Notes: generated by a model not told the origin, from the letters alone. A stretch of 64,000 nt of DNA from Ketobacter sp. (GCF_003671495.1 NZ_RCHN01000020.1:1-64000), one strand, 5' to 3'. Counted from the first letter of the stretch, positions 8,254-17,639 are shown. A program made the numbers and translations.

Positions 8254-9800
8254 TTTTCATACCAGGCCAGTTTAGCACTCGCTTTGGTATGATACTCCGT
8301 ACCCGGCGGTAGCAACTGGGTGACCTCTGCCCACATGGCTTTTGCTTTATTCGTATTCACGTATTCCAGTCGCAGAGCCTGGCGATAGAGCTGTCGTGCT
8401 TTATTGTTGAGGTTGTCGATCGCAATCTTGGCGCTGACACTGTCGCCAAGCTCAACCGCTTTGCTCCAATAATTATAGGCACTGTGGTAGTCACCTTCAT
8501 TGGATGCGCGATTGCCGCGCTCTACATATTCGTCCATCACCTTGGTAACAATTGAACGACTGTAAACACTCTTTTGGCCATCAAGCAGAGCGGATTCCCT
8601 GGACATAAAGTCGGTCCAGATGCTGAATGCCCGATCCTTATCGCCGGCCGCAAACGCTTTCTGCGCGTCTGTGTATTGGGAATACAGGGCATCAATATCC
8701 CGGTAACTGGCTTTGACCCGATCCTGATAACTGGCCGAGACGGCAGCATTACCGATGTATTTTTTCAGCTCATCCAACGCCTGCGGAGCCTTACCTTGGA
8801 TATAAAGACTTTGCGCCGTGGACTGGGCAGCGGCAGCCTGGCTATTCAGGTTGGGGGCCGGTTTGGGCGCGGGCTTGGGCGCCGCCGGAGGCGGAACCAC
8901 CGCCGTGGGAACAGGGTCTGACAATGTTTCCACCCGCGCCGGTGCAATCGCCAAGCTGGGAGGTGGCGCAATGGAGGAAGCAGGAGGTGGAGCCGCCACA
9001 TCGGCCACTTGGGGCACCGGAGCAGGCTTCTGCACTGCGGGAGCAGCAGTCTGGGCAGGCGGTGCAACATCGACAGGCGCACTGGTGCGCGGTTGGGTAC
9101 TCGCAGGGGGCGTGGCCGGCTGATTGACGGGGGGCATCGGCGCGTTCAGTGCAATCCCTTCAGGGCCTGACCCCCTCTGAAAATACAGCATCCCGGCGTA
9201 GGCAAAAATGCCGGCAGCCAGCACCAGCACCGCCGCACTTGCTATTTTCTTGGCAGGACTGGGCCCGAAAGTATCATCCCGTTCTACCGCTTCGGATTTG
9301 CGCTTGCCAAAAAGCCCGGATTTGGGCTGTTTTACGGTCTCTGGAGTCGACTCCGCGCCCCCCTCTCCGGAATGGAACGTCAGGGAAACCTCCCCCAACT
9401 TAATTACATCGTTTTCCTCCAGAATAACCCGGGCAACTTTATAACCGTTGACCTTGATACCGTTGAGGCTTTCCATATCGTTAACAACGAAGCGGCCCGA
9501 CTGGAATACAATTTCTGCATGCTTGCGGGACACACCCTTGCCCTGTAATACCAAATCACACTCACTACCGCGACCGATAATGAAAGGAAACGTGGTGATT
9601 GGATAGGACTCTCCGGTGTCAGCGATGAGGGAGGCAATAGCATCGGAATCTTCGATATCGGCGTAGACTTCCGTGCGATCGGCATCCCAGGATTGTGCCG
9701 GCCCCAGACCCGGCTCACTGTGACTTTTTTCGAGTCCGTGTTTTTTCAGATCGAGGACGGGGGTTGATTCGACTACAAAATTATCGGAATTCTGGTTCAT
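8241..9800 (-). CDS. FHA domain - transmembrane - TPR-like protein of the Tad locus
   Basis: A 519-residue inner-membrane protein. A cytoplasmic FHA domain spans about residues 65-155, with the phosphothreonine-binding signatures IIGRGSECDLVL, VSRKHAEI and SLNGIKVNG all intact. One transmembrane helix follows near residues 185-210. A long Pro/Ala-rich periplasmic linker (about 220-325) leads to helical, TPR-like repeats at the C-terminus. FHA domains bind phosphothreonine, so it could carry a phosphorylation signal across the membrane to the pilus assembly. It overlaps tadD by 13 bases. I know of no standard Tad gene name for it. Confidence 0.8.
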   Translation of the reverse strand: MNQNSDNFVVESTPVLDLKKHGLEKSHSEPGLGPAQSWDADRTEVYADIEDSDAIASLIADTGESYPITTFPFIIGRGSECDLVLQGKGVSRKHAEIVFQSGRFVVNDMESLNGIKVNGYKVARVILEENDVIKLGEVSLTFHSGEGGAESTPETVKQPKSGLFGKRKSEAVERDDTFGPSPAKKIASAAVLVLAAGIFAYAGMLYFQRGSGPEGIALNAPMPPVNQPATPPASTQPRTSAPVDVAPPAQTAAPAVQKPAPVPQVADVAAPPPASSIAPPPSLAIAPARVETLSDPVPTAVVPPPAAPKPAPKPAPNLNSQAAAAQSTAQSLYIQGKAPQALDELKKYIGNAAVSASYQDRVKASYRDIDALYSQYTDAQKAFAAGDKDRAFSIWTDFMSRESALLDGQKSVYSRSIVTKVMDEYVERGNRASNEGDYHSAYNYWSKAVELGDSVSAKIAIDNLNNKARQLYRQALRLEYVNTNKAKAMWAEVTQLLPPGTEYHTKASAKLAWYEKWGS

Positions 9801-9864
9801 TACACTGCCCTGCGTGCAGCCCGAGGACCAGGCCGCGAAATATTATTCTTCTAATACTAAGCAT

Positions 9865-10248
9865 TTAATCAAATATCAACCGGTCATCCAAGTGAATTCC
9901 TGTTTTCTTAACGTTACCTTGTGCAATTTCCAGAACGGAGCAGGTGCCACGGGGCGACAGCCTAATTCTATAAGGGCGCACGTTGCTGGAGACCCCTAAT
10001 ACGCGGTTGTCCTGACCCAGAAACACAAGATCTATGGTAAAACGCATGAAAAACGTGTGGATACTGGCGCACGGTGTAATTAATAGACCCTCATCCTCAG
10101 CCAGGCTGGAGCGGTTGAGCAACCCGATAAAGCGGGACCAGAAGGTGTTGGCCGTGCGCACGCGAGCCAAGCCCGTGGACCTGGCCTTTCCGGTCCTGGA
10201 AGATATTGCCCTACAAACACCCACCATCAGGCTACACCAGAAGATCAA
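9865..10248 (-). CDS. DUF192 family protein
   Basis: A 127-residue protein. The DUF192 core is clear: FWSRFIGLLNRSSLAEDEGLL, then SIHTFFMRFTIDLVFLGQD and the C-terminal VLEIAQG. The function of the family is unknown, though members recur in Tad and secretion loci. The frame opens inside the end of tadC (17-base overlap). The first 25-30 residues are not conserved-looking, so an internal start is possible. Confidence 0.75.
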   Translation of the reverse strand: MIFWCSLMVGVCRAISSRTGKARSTGLARVRTANTFWSRFIGLLNRSSLAEDEGLLITPCASIHTFFMRFTIDLVFLGQDNRVLGVSSNVRPYRIRLSPRGTCSVLEIAQGNVKKTGIHLDDRLIFD

Positions 10249-11143
10249 CGATGATTTTGGGGAGGAAGTTTGTCTCTGATAACTTCACCACCAAGACAAA
10301 CCCGATCAGCATGAAAATAATGGGGAACAGGAAGAGCACGAGAGGCAGCAGCATCTTAACCGGCGCTTTGTTGGCGGCTTCTTCCGCCTGATTGAAGCGT
10401 TCGCTTCGACGTTGCTCGGCCTGAAGCGTCAAGACCTCAACAATTTCTCCACCGGTTTCTTCGGCTTGGTTAATGGCTGCGACAAAATTGTGAATCGACT
10501 TTGTGTCCATCCGTGCCGCCAGATCCAGCAGCGCCTGGCGACGCACCTTCCCTGCCCGGATTTCCCGCAGCAGCTTGCCAAATTCGTCCTTGACCGGCCC
10601 CTCAGGCAAATTGGAGATGGCCTGCCCCAGTGAGGTGGAATAGTTCAGGCCCGCGCGCATCGACAGCACCAGCAAATCCAGTAGGAACGGAAACTCTTTT
10701 GCTACCCGATTACGACGACGTATAACCTTGTCGTTCAACCAGATATCCGGATAGAAAAAGCCCAATGGTATCATGGCTGCGATGATCAACCTGACCTCAC
10801 CACCCTGCTCAGTCGGCATGGAAAAAAGCATATAGGAAACCAGGCACGTAAACACCAGACACACAAACTTCAGCGTAAAGAACTCCTCCGCAAGAATGGC
10901 ATAGTTCATGCCACCGGTGCTTAATCGGGTATTAATGCGATTATAGAGCCGATCGGACATCGCACCGCGCATGTCTGACGAAAACAACCTTACGATGGGT
11001 TTGAACAACTTGTAGATCAGTGGCGGTGGATCACGCCAATCTTCCTTTGACTTGACCCGTGTGCGCAGGAACAGATTCACCAAGGCGAAAGCGGCCAGTC
11101 CGACAGAAAGCGACATCAACAGAATGGGTATGTATTGGGTCAT
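10232..11143 (-). CDS. tadC: Tad pilus inner-membrane platform protein TadC
   Basis: A 303-residue GspF/T2SF-family integral membrane protein. Hydrophobic segments lie at the N-terminus, in two central stretches (FVCLVFTCLVSYMLF and LIIAAMIPLGFFYP) and at the C-terminus. The conserved platform segment FPFLLDLLVLSMRAGLNYSTSL and the Glu-rich AAINQAEETGGEIVEVL motif are present. TadB and TadC form the membrane platform acted on by the TadA ATPase. The gene starts 12 bases after tadB. Confidence 0.9.
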   Translation of the reverse strand: MTQYIPILLMSLSVGLAAFALVNLFLRTRVKSKEDWRDPPPLIYKLFKPIVRLFSSDMRGAMSDRLYNRINTRLSTGGMNYAILAEEFFTLKFVCLVFTCLVSYMLFSMPTEQGGEVRLIIAAMIPLGFFYPDIWLNDKVIRRRNRVAKEFPFLLDLLVLSMRAGLNYSTSLGQAISNLPEGPVKDEFGKLLREIRAGKVRRQALLDLAARMDTKSIHNFVAAINQAEETGGEIVEVLTLQAEQRRSERFNQAEEAANKAPVKMLLPLVLFLFPIIFMLIGFVLVVKLSETNFLPKIIVDLLV

Positions 11144-11155
11144 CGTCTATTGCAC

Positions 11156-12031
11156 CTATACATCCACATTTACAATTTTTTCGATCATGATATAGGCCAT
11201 AATGGACATGCCAATCATAATCCCCAACCAGATCCAACCCAGCTTGGTGGTGAACAGCATGGACATGGCTTCCGGCTCGATCTTGTAAAAGACATAGCCA
11301 ATAAATACCGGAAAAAAGGTCGCCAATGTACCCTGTGCTTTACCCATGGACGTCAGCGCCCGAATCTTGCCTTCCACCTTGGATTTCTCCCGGAGAGTTT
11401 TCGAAAGCACTTCCAGGGTTTCCGCCAGATTCCCCCCTACCGTACGGGAAATCTTAATGGCGGAGTTCATCAACAAAAGATCGTCACGGTCGATGCGCTT
11501 GGCCATGGCATCCAAAGAATCCCCAAGATCTGTACCAACACGATACTCCACCAGCACTTGCGTAAACTCCTGAGCCAAAGGCTGAGGCTGGTTTTTCGCT
11601 ACCTGTTGAAAAGCCTTAACCAGATTGAGGCCGGATTTCAGTGAGGAGGATATGGAAGAAAGCGCATCGGGCAACTGTTCAACAAATTCATCCGAGCGTC
11701 GTGTTTTCATCACTTTCAAAACGAACGACGGCGCAATGAATATGACCACCGCTACTATCAAGGCCACCACCACATTTGCGATCCAGAACACCAGAGGCAC
11801 CACTATGATGGCGGTAACGAACGTGAGCGTGAACACCTGGCCAGGCTCCATCATTACAACCACATCCCGCAAGCCCTTGTCCACCTGCTGGTAGAAGTTC
11901 TTCTGGTACAGGGAAAACACTTGCTTGCCGACGTTGATCATCACCCAGGCAACACAAAAAAAGGCAACGGAAATGAGCCCGAAAGCCACCAGCTGTGCAT
12001 TGCTCTGTATGATCTGCAGAAGCTCATTCAT
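11156..12031 (-). CDS. tadB: Tad pilus inner-membrane platform protein TadB
   Basis: A 291-residue T2SF-family protein, partner of TadC. It has N-terminal and central hydrophobic helices (AFGLISVAFFCVAWVMINVG; two consecutive helices near 70-115) and the platform motif LPDALSSISSSLKSGLNLVKAF. The matching C-terminal motif SAIKISRTVGGNLAETLEVLS is also present. Its start overlaps the tadA stop by four bases (ATGA), which implies translational coupling with the ATPase. Confidence 0.9.
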   Translation of the reverse strand: MNELLQIIQSNAQLVAFGLISVAFFCVAWVMINVGKQVFSLYQKNFYQQVDKGLRDVVVMMEPGQVFTLTFVTAIIVVPLVFWIANVVVALIVAVVIFIAPSFVLKVMKTRRSDEFVEQLPDALSSISSSLKSGLNLVKAFQQVAKNQPQPLAQEFTQVLVEYRVGTDLGDSLDAMAKRIDRDDLLLMNSAIKISRTVGGNLAETLEVLSKTLREKSKVEGKIRALTSMGKAQGTLATFFPVFIGYVFYKIEPEAMSMLFTTKLGWIWLGIMIGMSIMAYIMIEKIVNVDV

Positions 12032-13704
12032 GACGCCAGGCTACCATTACCGTTTTCAGTAGTGACATCCTGGGCCGGATCCCCGAACAGGGACAGATCC
12101 AATTCTATGCCCTGCTCTATTGAATTACGGTAAAACTTTGGAATGTATCCGGTGGGTCTATAGGTTCCGGCGATCTTCCCATTGGCATCATAGCCTTTCC
12201 GTATAAACTGAAATATCGGCTCAAGCTGGATTTTGTCATCCTGGAATCCGACAACCTCCATAATGTGGGTGATTCTACGGGTGCCATCCGCCAGGCGGGT
12301 TTGCTGAACCAGTATGTCCACGGCAGAGGCAATCTGTTCGCGGATGGCACGGGAGGGCAAGTCCACCCCTGCCATCATCACCATCACTTCCAATCGGCTG
12401 AGAAAATCCCCAGGTGAGTTCGCGTGCCCCGTGGTCAGTGACCCATCATGTCCGGTGTTCATCGCCTGCAGCATGTCCAAGGCCTCGCCACCGCGGCACT
12501 CCCCCACCACGATGCGGTCTGGGCGCATCCGCAAGGCATTGATCACCAGATCCCGAATGGACACCTTACCCTTGCCTTCAGCGTTCGCCGGTCGGCTTTC
12601 CAACGCAACCACATGAGGCTGATTGAGCTTCAGTTCGGCCGCATCCTCGATGGTGATGATACGGTCCTCCGATCCGATGAAGTTCGACAGTATGTTCAGC
12701 AAGGTGGTTTTACCTGAACCGGTTCCACCTGAGATAACAATGTTCTGTTTCAGTTCCACTGCGGCTTTCAGGAACAACCCCATCGGTTCGGAGATAGACC
12801 CAAAACGAATCAAATCCGACATGAAGAGATTTTTCTTGGCGAACTTACGGATGGTAATGGAAGGGCCATTCAGGGCCAAAGGTGGAATAACCGCATTGAC
12901 TCGGGAGCCGTCTGGAAGTCGGGCATCCACCATGGGCGAGCTTTCATCTATACGGCGACCGAGCGGTGCCACGATGCGGTCAATAACGGCGAGCAAGGAC
13001 TGGGTACTGGAGAAGCGGCTCTGCGACAAAGTGAGGCGACCATCTTTTTCCACGTAAATTTGATCGGGACCATTGACCATAATTTCAGTCACCGCATCAT
13101 CGTTAACCAATGGCTCCAGAGCCCCCAGGCCGACGGCTTCCGCCACCACCTGACGCTGCAGTTCCGCTTTGGTAATTCCATCCGGAATGCGCTCAACGTG
13201 ATCTTGTATGATTTCACGAGTGGCTTTTTCTGCCTCAATCCGCAGCTCATCCTGCCCCATGGTTTGCAGGTTGGCGCGCTTACGCAGATCAAGGTAATCA
13301 AGAATCAAAGAATGAATGCGGCGCTTGAGTGCCACCAGCTCTTCGCTTTCCTGCTCGACGCTCTCTAACTTCTGCCTGCGATCGGTCCCCTCTTCAAACA
13401 CCGATTTTATAGTAGGAACGGCGGTGATGCGCACGGTGATCTCCCCGAAGCGCAGAGAATCCCCTTCGGACAAGATCATTTCAGCCAATAACCGTTCACC
13501 ATTCACCCAGGTCCCGTTGGTGCTATTAAGATCCGCCAGCCGGGCACTGCTATCGTCTACCAGAATTTCGGCATGATTTCGGGACACATGACTGTCTGTG
13601 AGAATGACATCACAGTGGTCCCCTTTTCCGAGCACAACTTTACCTCGGGGAAACTCGAAAATGGTTTTGTTTTTATTGCTGTCTATGACTTCGAATTTCA
13701 ACAT
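12028..13704 (-). CDS. tadA: Tad secretion ATPase TadA/CpaF with an N-terminal FHA domain
   Basis: A 558-residue cytoplasmic ATPase. Residues 1-95 are an FHA domain (VVLGKGDHCDVIL, VSRNHAEILV, DLNSTNGTWVNGE), not part of ordinary TadA. Residues about 120 to 520 are the CpaF/VirB11-type ATPase with Walker A GGTGSGKTTLLN, the Asp box IITIEDAAEL, the Walker B region MRPDRIVVGECRGGEAL and the His box TGHDGSLTTGHANS. The FHA pThr pocket residues (Arg replaced by Lys in LGKG; Ser and Asn retained) look mostly functional. Family length without FHA is about 420-460. This fusion suggests direct control of the motor by Ser/Thr phosphorylation. Confidence 0.93.
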   Translation of the reverse strand: MLKFEVIDSNKNKTIFEFPRGKVVLGKGDHCDVILTDSHVSRNHAEILVDDSSARLADLNSTNGTWVNGERLLAEMILSEGDSLRFGEITVRITAVPTIKSVFEEGTDRRQKLESVEQESEELVALKRRIHSLILDYLDLRKRANLQTMGQDELRIEAEKATREIIQDHVERIPDGITKAELQRQVVAEAVGLGALEPLVNDDAVTEIMVNGPDQIYVEKDGRLTLSQSRFSSTQSLLAVIDRIVAPLGRRIDESSPMVDARLPDGSRVNAVIPPLALNGPSITIRKFAKKNLFMSDLIRFGSISEPMGLFLKAAVELKQNIVISGGTGSGKTTLLNILSNFIGSEDRIITIEDAAELKLNQPHVVALESRPANAEGKGKVSIRDLVINALRMRPDRIVVGECRGGEALDMLQAMNTGHDGSLTTGHANSPGDFLSRLEVMVMMAGVDLPSRAIREQIASAVDILVQQTRLADGTRRITHIMEVVGFQDDKIQLEPIFQFIRKGYDANGKIAGTYRPTGYIPKFYRNSIEQGIELDLSLFGDPAQDVTTENGNGSLAS

Positions 13705-13727
13705 GGAGCGAATGCCTGCCTACAGCC

Positions 13728-15002
13728 TCAGTCAAATATGCTGTACTTCATATCATCACCGGCATCAGAGCTCAGCTTCTCCGCATAATCCAGCATATCC
13801 TGATTGCGTTTACTGTCAGGGTCCACCAGATACGGGGTTACAAAGATAACCAGCTCGGTCGTACTCTCACGAAAATCCCGTGATTTGAACAATTCACCCA
13901 GGATAGGAATGGAGCCCAGACCTGGTACTTTAGCCACGGCCTTGCTGTCCTGGGCCTGCAACATTCCAGAAATAACCATGGCCTGTCCGGTTTGCACGTT
14001 CATTTCCATGTTCGTTTTGCGGGTGATGAAACCCGGTATATCCAACACTTCCACACTTTCATCCACCGCGCTGACTTCCACATTCAGCTTGGTGTTAATG
14101 AATCCATCGGGATCGGCCACTGGCTCGAACTCCAGTATGACACCCACCTGCTTGAACTCTACGGTCAACTCCCCATCACCACCACGAATGGGTATAGGGA
14201 TCTCGCCACCGGCCAGAAACTCCGCTTTGGAACCACTTTTGGTAACCAATTTGGGTTGAGCCAGCACCCTGGCGATACCATTGGATTGCAAAATATTGAT
14301 GGTGGACGCCACACCGGTGTTGATGCCGAATAATGAAGAGATTTTCTGGGTATCCACGACACCGTGCACTTCGCCGGAAAAATTATAAAACGGACCGGCC
14401 GCCGTGGTGCCCCACTCCACACCCAGGTTCAGCAAGTCATCCCGGCGTACCTCAACCACCTGTACGTCCAACAGGATCATGGCTTGCAGACTGACCTTGG
14501 GCCGGACAATGTTAAACACCACCGTGCCACCGCTGATTTCTTTAGAGAGTTTCTTTTTCATATCCTCAAGAATCGGGATATCCTGCTCCCGCAATACCCG
14601 CCCTTCGATGAACACTATTCCGTTTTCTTCGCGGGCATTAACGCCTTCTACATCCGCCAACACAATATTGGCCACCTCCAGGATCTGCACCCAGGAATTG
14701 TCCACCACTTTCAGCAGATAGCGAATCTGCTGCCCTCCATCAGTCCAGATACGCAGGTCCGTCACACCGGCCTTAAGACCGGTCAGAAGAATTTCGTCCG
14801 GCCCGGTCGGTTGGGCGTTGGCGATATCCGGGTGACCAATGGACACCCGGTTCACACCGGGATAGGGCATCAGACGGGTCTGCCCCTGAATAATATTGAC
14901 GGTTCCAGAGTAGGCATCCTCAGCTGCGGGTAGCTGTGGTGCATAGAGTGAACACAGAACGAGGAATGCAGACAGGACAGCCCGCACAGTGGTCTTAGCC
15001 AT
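13728..15002 (-). CDS. rcpA: Tad pilus secretin CpaC/RcpA
   Basis: A 424-residue outer-membrane secretin subunit with an N-terminal signal peptide (VRAVLSAFLVLCSLYAPQLPAA). An N-terminal pilus-assembly domain (GQTRLMPYPGVNRVSIGHPDIA) precedes the secretin core, which shows VARVLAQPKLVTKSGSKAEF and the C-terminal signature VPGLGSIPILGELFKSRDF followed by TELVIFVTPYLV. It forms the outer-membrane pore for the Flp pilus. It is 24 bases upstream of tadA and 28 bases downstream of cpaB. Confidence 0.92.
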   Translation of the reverse strand: MAKTTVRAVLSAFLVLCSLYAPQLPAAEDAYSGTVNIIQGQTRLMPYPGVNRVSIGHPDIANAQPTGPDEILLTGLKAGVTDLRIWTDGGQQIRYLLKVVDNSWVQILEVANIVLADVEGVNAREENGIVFIEGRVLREQDIPILEDMKKKLSKEISGGTVVFNIVRPKVSLQAMILLDVQVVEVRRDDLLNLGVEWGTTAAGPFYNFSGEVHGVVDTQKISSLFGINTGVASTINILQSNGIARVLAQPKLVTKSGSKAEFLAGGEIPIPIRGGDGELTVEFKQVGVILEFEPVADPDGFINTKLNVEVSAVDESVEVLDIPGFITRKTNMEMNVQTGQAMVISGMLQAQDSKAVAKVPGLGSIPILGELFKSRDFRESTTELVIFVTPYLVDPDSKRNQDMLDYAEKLSSDAGDDMKYSIFD

Positions 15003-15030
15003 ACTTCAATAATCCTTTTTATTGTTATCT

Positions 15031-15849
15031 TTATGAGCGCTTGCCGCCGCGAATCACCTCGAACCCCCACGGTTCCTGCTTTGGCGGTGTTGGCGGTGGC
15101 GCCTGGACCTTAACCTCGTTAGGGATATCAACCAGGTTATCCAACGTCACGTAATCTTCAAAACGGTCCGTTTCATCTTCCGGCCGTCTCAGCAACAGGC
15201 TGATATCACCGACGGTTTGCGCATGGATTAAGCGGGTTGCATACAAGGGGGACACGCCCACTGTAATCTCGCTGTAGCGGACCTTTTTCTTTTCAGGAAT
15301 GCCATCATCCAAATCGCTTCCTGTGGCGAGCACCCTCAGGTTCTGGGCCAACGGCACGGTTCTCTTGGTGGCGCCGTCCTTCAGGGTAATCATCAAATCA
15401 ACATAATCGCCCGGCGCCAGAAAGCCGGAAAAAGTGTCCAGTTGCGACACTGGCAGTGTGATGGCGCGCTCGCCTTCCCGCAGCAGACTCGCCAAGCCAT
15501 CCACCTTCACCTGACTGACGTGCAATGCCAGGATGGGTTCACCGGCTCTGATGGGGTGAATCAACTGTCGCCCCTGAATGCCTGCAAACTGGGACGGCAT
15601 GATCGCTTCCGCTGGCACATAGATTCGGGGAATTTTTCTCACTGAAGCCGTAGCAGTATTGAGCTCATCACCCACCGCCAAGTCGCGCTTGGCAACCACC
15701 ACATCGACTGCTTCGCGTTCCGACTCGAAACTGGACTTGTAGGAGCTGATCTCATTCTGAATGTGATTAGAGGACAGGTACCAGCCACCGGTTCCGGCTG
15801 CCAATGCGCAAATTAATAGTATTATGCTGTTTTTATTATTGGTTTTCAT
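15031..15849 (-). CDS. cpaB: Flp pilus assembly protein CpaB/RcpC
   Basis: A 272-residue periplasmic protein with an N-terminal signal anchor (IILLICALAAGTGGWYLSS). A SAF-like domain follows (DVVVAKRDLAVGDELNTATASVRKIP; about residues 45-115), then the RcpC domain with AITLPVSQLDTFSGFLAPGDYVDLMITL. I chose the ATG at 15849, since the longer frame to 15861 begins with GTG directly at the end of the preceding gene. CpaB proteins bind cell wall or stabilise the secretin channel. Confidence 0.88.
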   Translation of the reverse strand: MKTNNKNSIILLICALAAGTGGWYLSSNHIQNEISSYKSSFESEREAVDVVVAKRDLAVGDELNTATASVRKIPRIYVPAEAIMPSQFAGIQGRQLIHPIRAGEPILALHVSQVKVDGLASLLREGERAITLPVSQLDTFSGFLAPGDYVDLMITLKDGATKRTVPLAQNLRVLATGSDLDDGIPEKKKVRYSEITVGVSPLYATRLIHAQTVGDISLLLRRPEDETDRFEDYVTLDNLVDIPNEVKVQAPPPTPPKQEPWGFEVIRGGKRS

Positions 15850-15860
15850 CGCAACTACCA

Positions 15861-16079
15861 CTACGGCTGATATATATCTCTGGCAAACTCATGCTGCTTA
15901 TCATTGAGCACCGAGATGATGGTGGGGTCATCAGTGGAGCTGTCCCCGTCCATGCCACCTTCGACATCTCCGGGCCCACCAAGGCCACCCATTATGGCAT
16001 ATCCGACAACGCCGACCATAAAGACCAACACCACCAGATATTCTGACATGATACTGCCGGACTGGATTCGAATGCTCAT
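15861..16079 (-). CDS. Small Flp-like prepilin
   Basis: A 72-residue protein whose N-terminus reads IQSG, then SIMSEYLVVLVFMVG. The cleavage Gly followed by Glu at +5 and Tyr at +6 is the Flp signature. After the hydrophobic helix comes a Gly/Asp-rich acidic segment and a short C-terminus. Flp prepilins are typically 50-80 residues, so length fits. It lies apart from the main flp gene, just before cpaB, so it may be a minor pilin. No other function is apparent. Confidence 0.7.
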   Translation of the reverse strand: MSIRIQSGSIMSEYLVVLVFMVGVVGYAIMGGLGGPGDVEGGMDGDSSTDDPTIISVLNDKQHEFARDIYQP

Positions 16080-16097
16080 ATTCTTGTTCTTATAGAC

Positions 16098-16811
16098 CTA
16101 TTTGACCCAGTTTATTAGGACCTGACTGAAAGTGCTGTTAGCACCTTGTAACCCCTTTATGTTCAACTGTAACAGCTCTCCTCCCCTTTGAAAACTGACA
16201 ACAGCGCCCCCATAGCCGTCTCCTGAGCCCGAGTACTGTACCCACTGGTCGTTTTTTAACTGGGTCAGATAAAAATCAAGCACCTGGGGTACATCCAGGG
16301 AACTCTCAAAAGTAACCGACTCTGAGCGCTGACCGGATTCAATGGATTCAACCACACTGGATATGCGAGATCGGGGAGGCAAAGGCAGACTGGTTTTCCT
16401 GCGTTCCTCGTAGTTCAAAGGGGTGGGCGTAACCACGATCTTCCCATCCACCACTTCCCCTTGCTGGGAGAACTGCACGGAATATTGGAACCCATCCAAT
16501 TGGTAACCCAGAATCGACATATCCCCAATCGCCTTTTGAGTCAGCTTGCCGTGGCCACGGGTCTTCCACAACCCCAAATAGAACGCTTTGACCTGCTCCT
16601 GGGTTCCAGGAAAAGAAAAGAGCTTGATCGACATGGGTACATTGTTGACAGCCATTCGCCGGCCAGCCCAATACCACTGCGCCCCTTCGATCACCTCCAG
16701 TTCGGGTAATTCCACGCTTAACGGGTCCCGAAAGCCTGCTGCCACCTGCCCTGGCAACGCCAAAAGCAGACAGAGCAACATCAATAGATAGGGGGATTTC
16801 GAGAACATCAT
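16098..16811 (-). CDS. Secreted protein of unknown function in the Tad operon
   Basis: A 237-residue protein with a clear Sec signal peptide (LLMLLCLLLALPGQVAAG), so it should be periplasmic or outer-membrane associated. I do not recognise the family. The mature part seems to contain two similar halves: TQEQVKAFYLGLWKTRGHGK leading to a beta stretch, and DVPQVLDFYLTQLKNDQW leading to another. It sits between the TadE-like pseudopilin and the small Flp-like pilin, a position where some Tad loci carry RcpB or other accessory proteins, but no homology to those is claimed. Confidence 0.7.
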   Translation of the reverse strand: MMFSKSPYLLMLLCLLLALPGQVAAGFRDPLSVELPELEVIEGAQWYWAGRRMAVNNVPMSIKLFSFPGTQEQVKAFYLGLWKTRGHGKLTQKAIGDMSILGYQLDGFQYSVQFSQQGEVVDGKIVVTPTPLNYEERRKTSLPLPPRSRISSVVESIESGQRSESVTFESSLDVPQVLDFYLTQLKNDQWVQYSGSGDGYGGAVVSFQRGGELLQLNIKGLQGANSTFSQVLINWVK

Positions 16812-16835
16812 AACCCTGAGTGCAACACTGCGCAG

Positions 16836-17639
16836 TTACGGCGCTACATAGGGTTCTAGCAAGGATTCAGGTACTTCCACAGATTGACTGCCGGAGACCA
16901 TATCGAATGAGTCGCTGCCGTTTACAAACAGTTTCTCATCAATCTCATTGAAAATAGGCGCCAGAAAACGGGTCGCCTGGGTGTTCTGATACCAGCGCTG
17001 CGCGTTGCTGTAGACCGATTCCCTCACCCCTCGCACCCGCTCCGAGTAGGCTGACTCATTGCCAGGTGCCCAGCTGTCTGCGATCAGCACATACGACGCA
17101 TCGACATGGGGTGTAAAGCCGGAGGTAGACGTTAATGCATAAGTATTCTCGGCATCGAAATCCACCTGGAGCGAAGCCGCAGCAATGGCGTTAAGCTCCA
17201 CATCGCTGCGCTCCTGCAACCAATTCACCCGGGATGAATTGGACTCAAGAAACCCCGTTGCATCATTGATAAAGGTGTCATTGATATCTGGCTCCCGGAT
17301 CCGGATTCCATCATCCAGATCCACAATGGATTGGCGGGACTGCCTGTCAGTCCAACGTCCAGAGGTGATGCCACCTTCACTATCAAAACCACTTTCTTCC
17401 TGAAGGAAAAAGCGAGTAGCCACCTCGTCATCAAACCCGTTAATTGGGTCACTTAAGCGATCCTGATACTCTTCCCCGCTGTAAGCGGTTCGCTCCCAGG
17501 CCACATAGCGGGCGGCTTTATGGGTTTGAGTCTGAACCTTGATCATCTGCACGATCGCAACAGCCATAAACGCAAACGGGATCAACCAGGCCATGTACAC
17601 CAGGAATTCCGACATGGCCTGCCCACGCTGCTTAATCAT
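16836..17639 (-). CDS. TadE/TadF-like pseudopilin
   Basis: A 267-residue pseudopilin. The leader MIKQRG is followed by QAMSEF (Glu at +5, Phe at +6) and a hydrophobic helix, the type IVb prepilin pattern. The start at 17639 gives this short leader and a GGTGACGG sequence just upstream; the frame is also open to 17654. The start overlaps the end of the upstream TadG-like gene by eight bases. The C-terminal 230 residues are an acidic periplasmic domain without recognised motifs. Confidence 0.75.
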   Translation of the reverse strand: MIKQRGQAMSEFLVYMAWLIPFAFMAVAIVQMIKVQTQTHKAARYVAWERTAYSGEEYQDRLSDPINGFDDEVATRFFLQEESGFDSEGGITSGRWTDRQSRQSIVDLDDGIRIREPDINDTFINDATGFLESNSSRVNWLQERSDVELNAIAAASLQVDFDAENTYALTSTSGFTPHVDASYVLIADSWAPGNESAYSERVRGVRESVYSNAQRWYQNTQATRFLAPIFNEIDEKLFVNGSDSFDMVSGSQSVEVPESLLEPYVAP

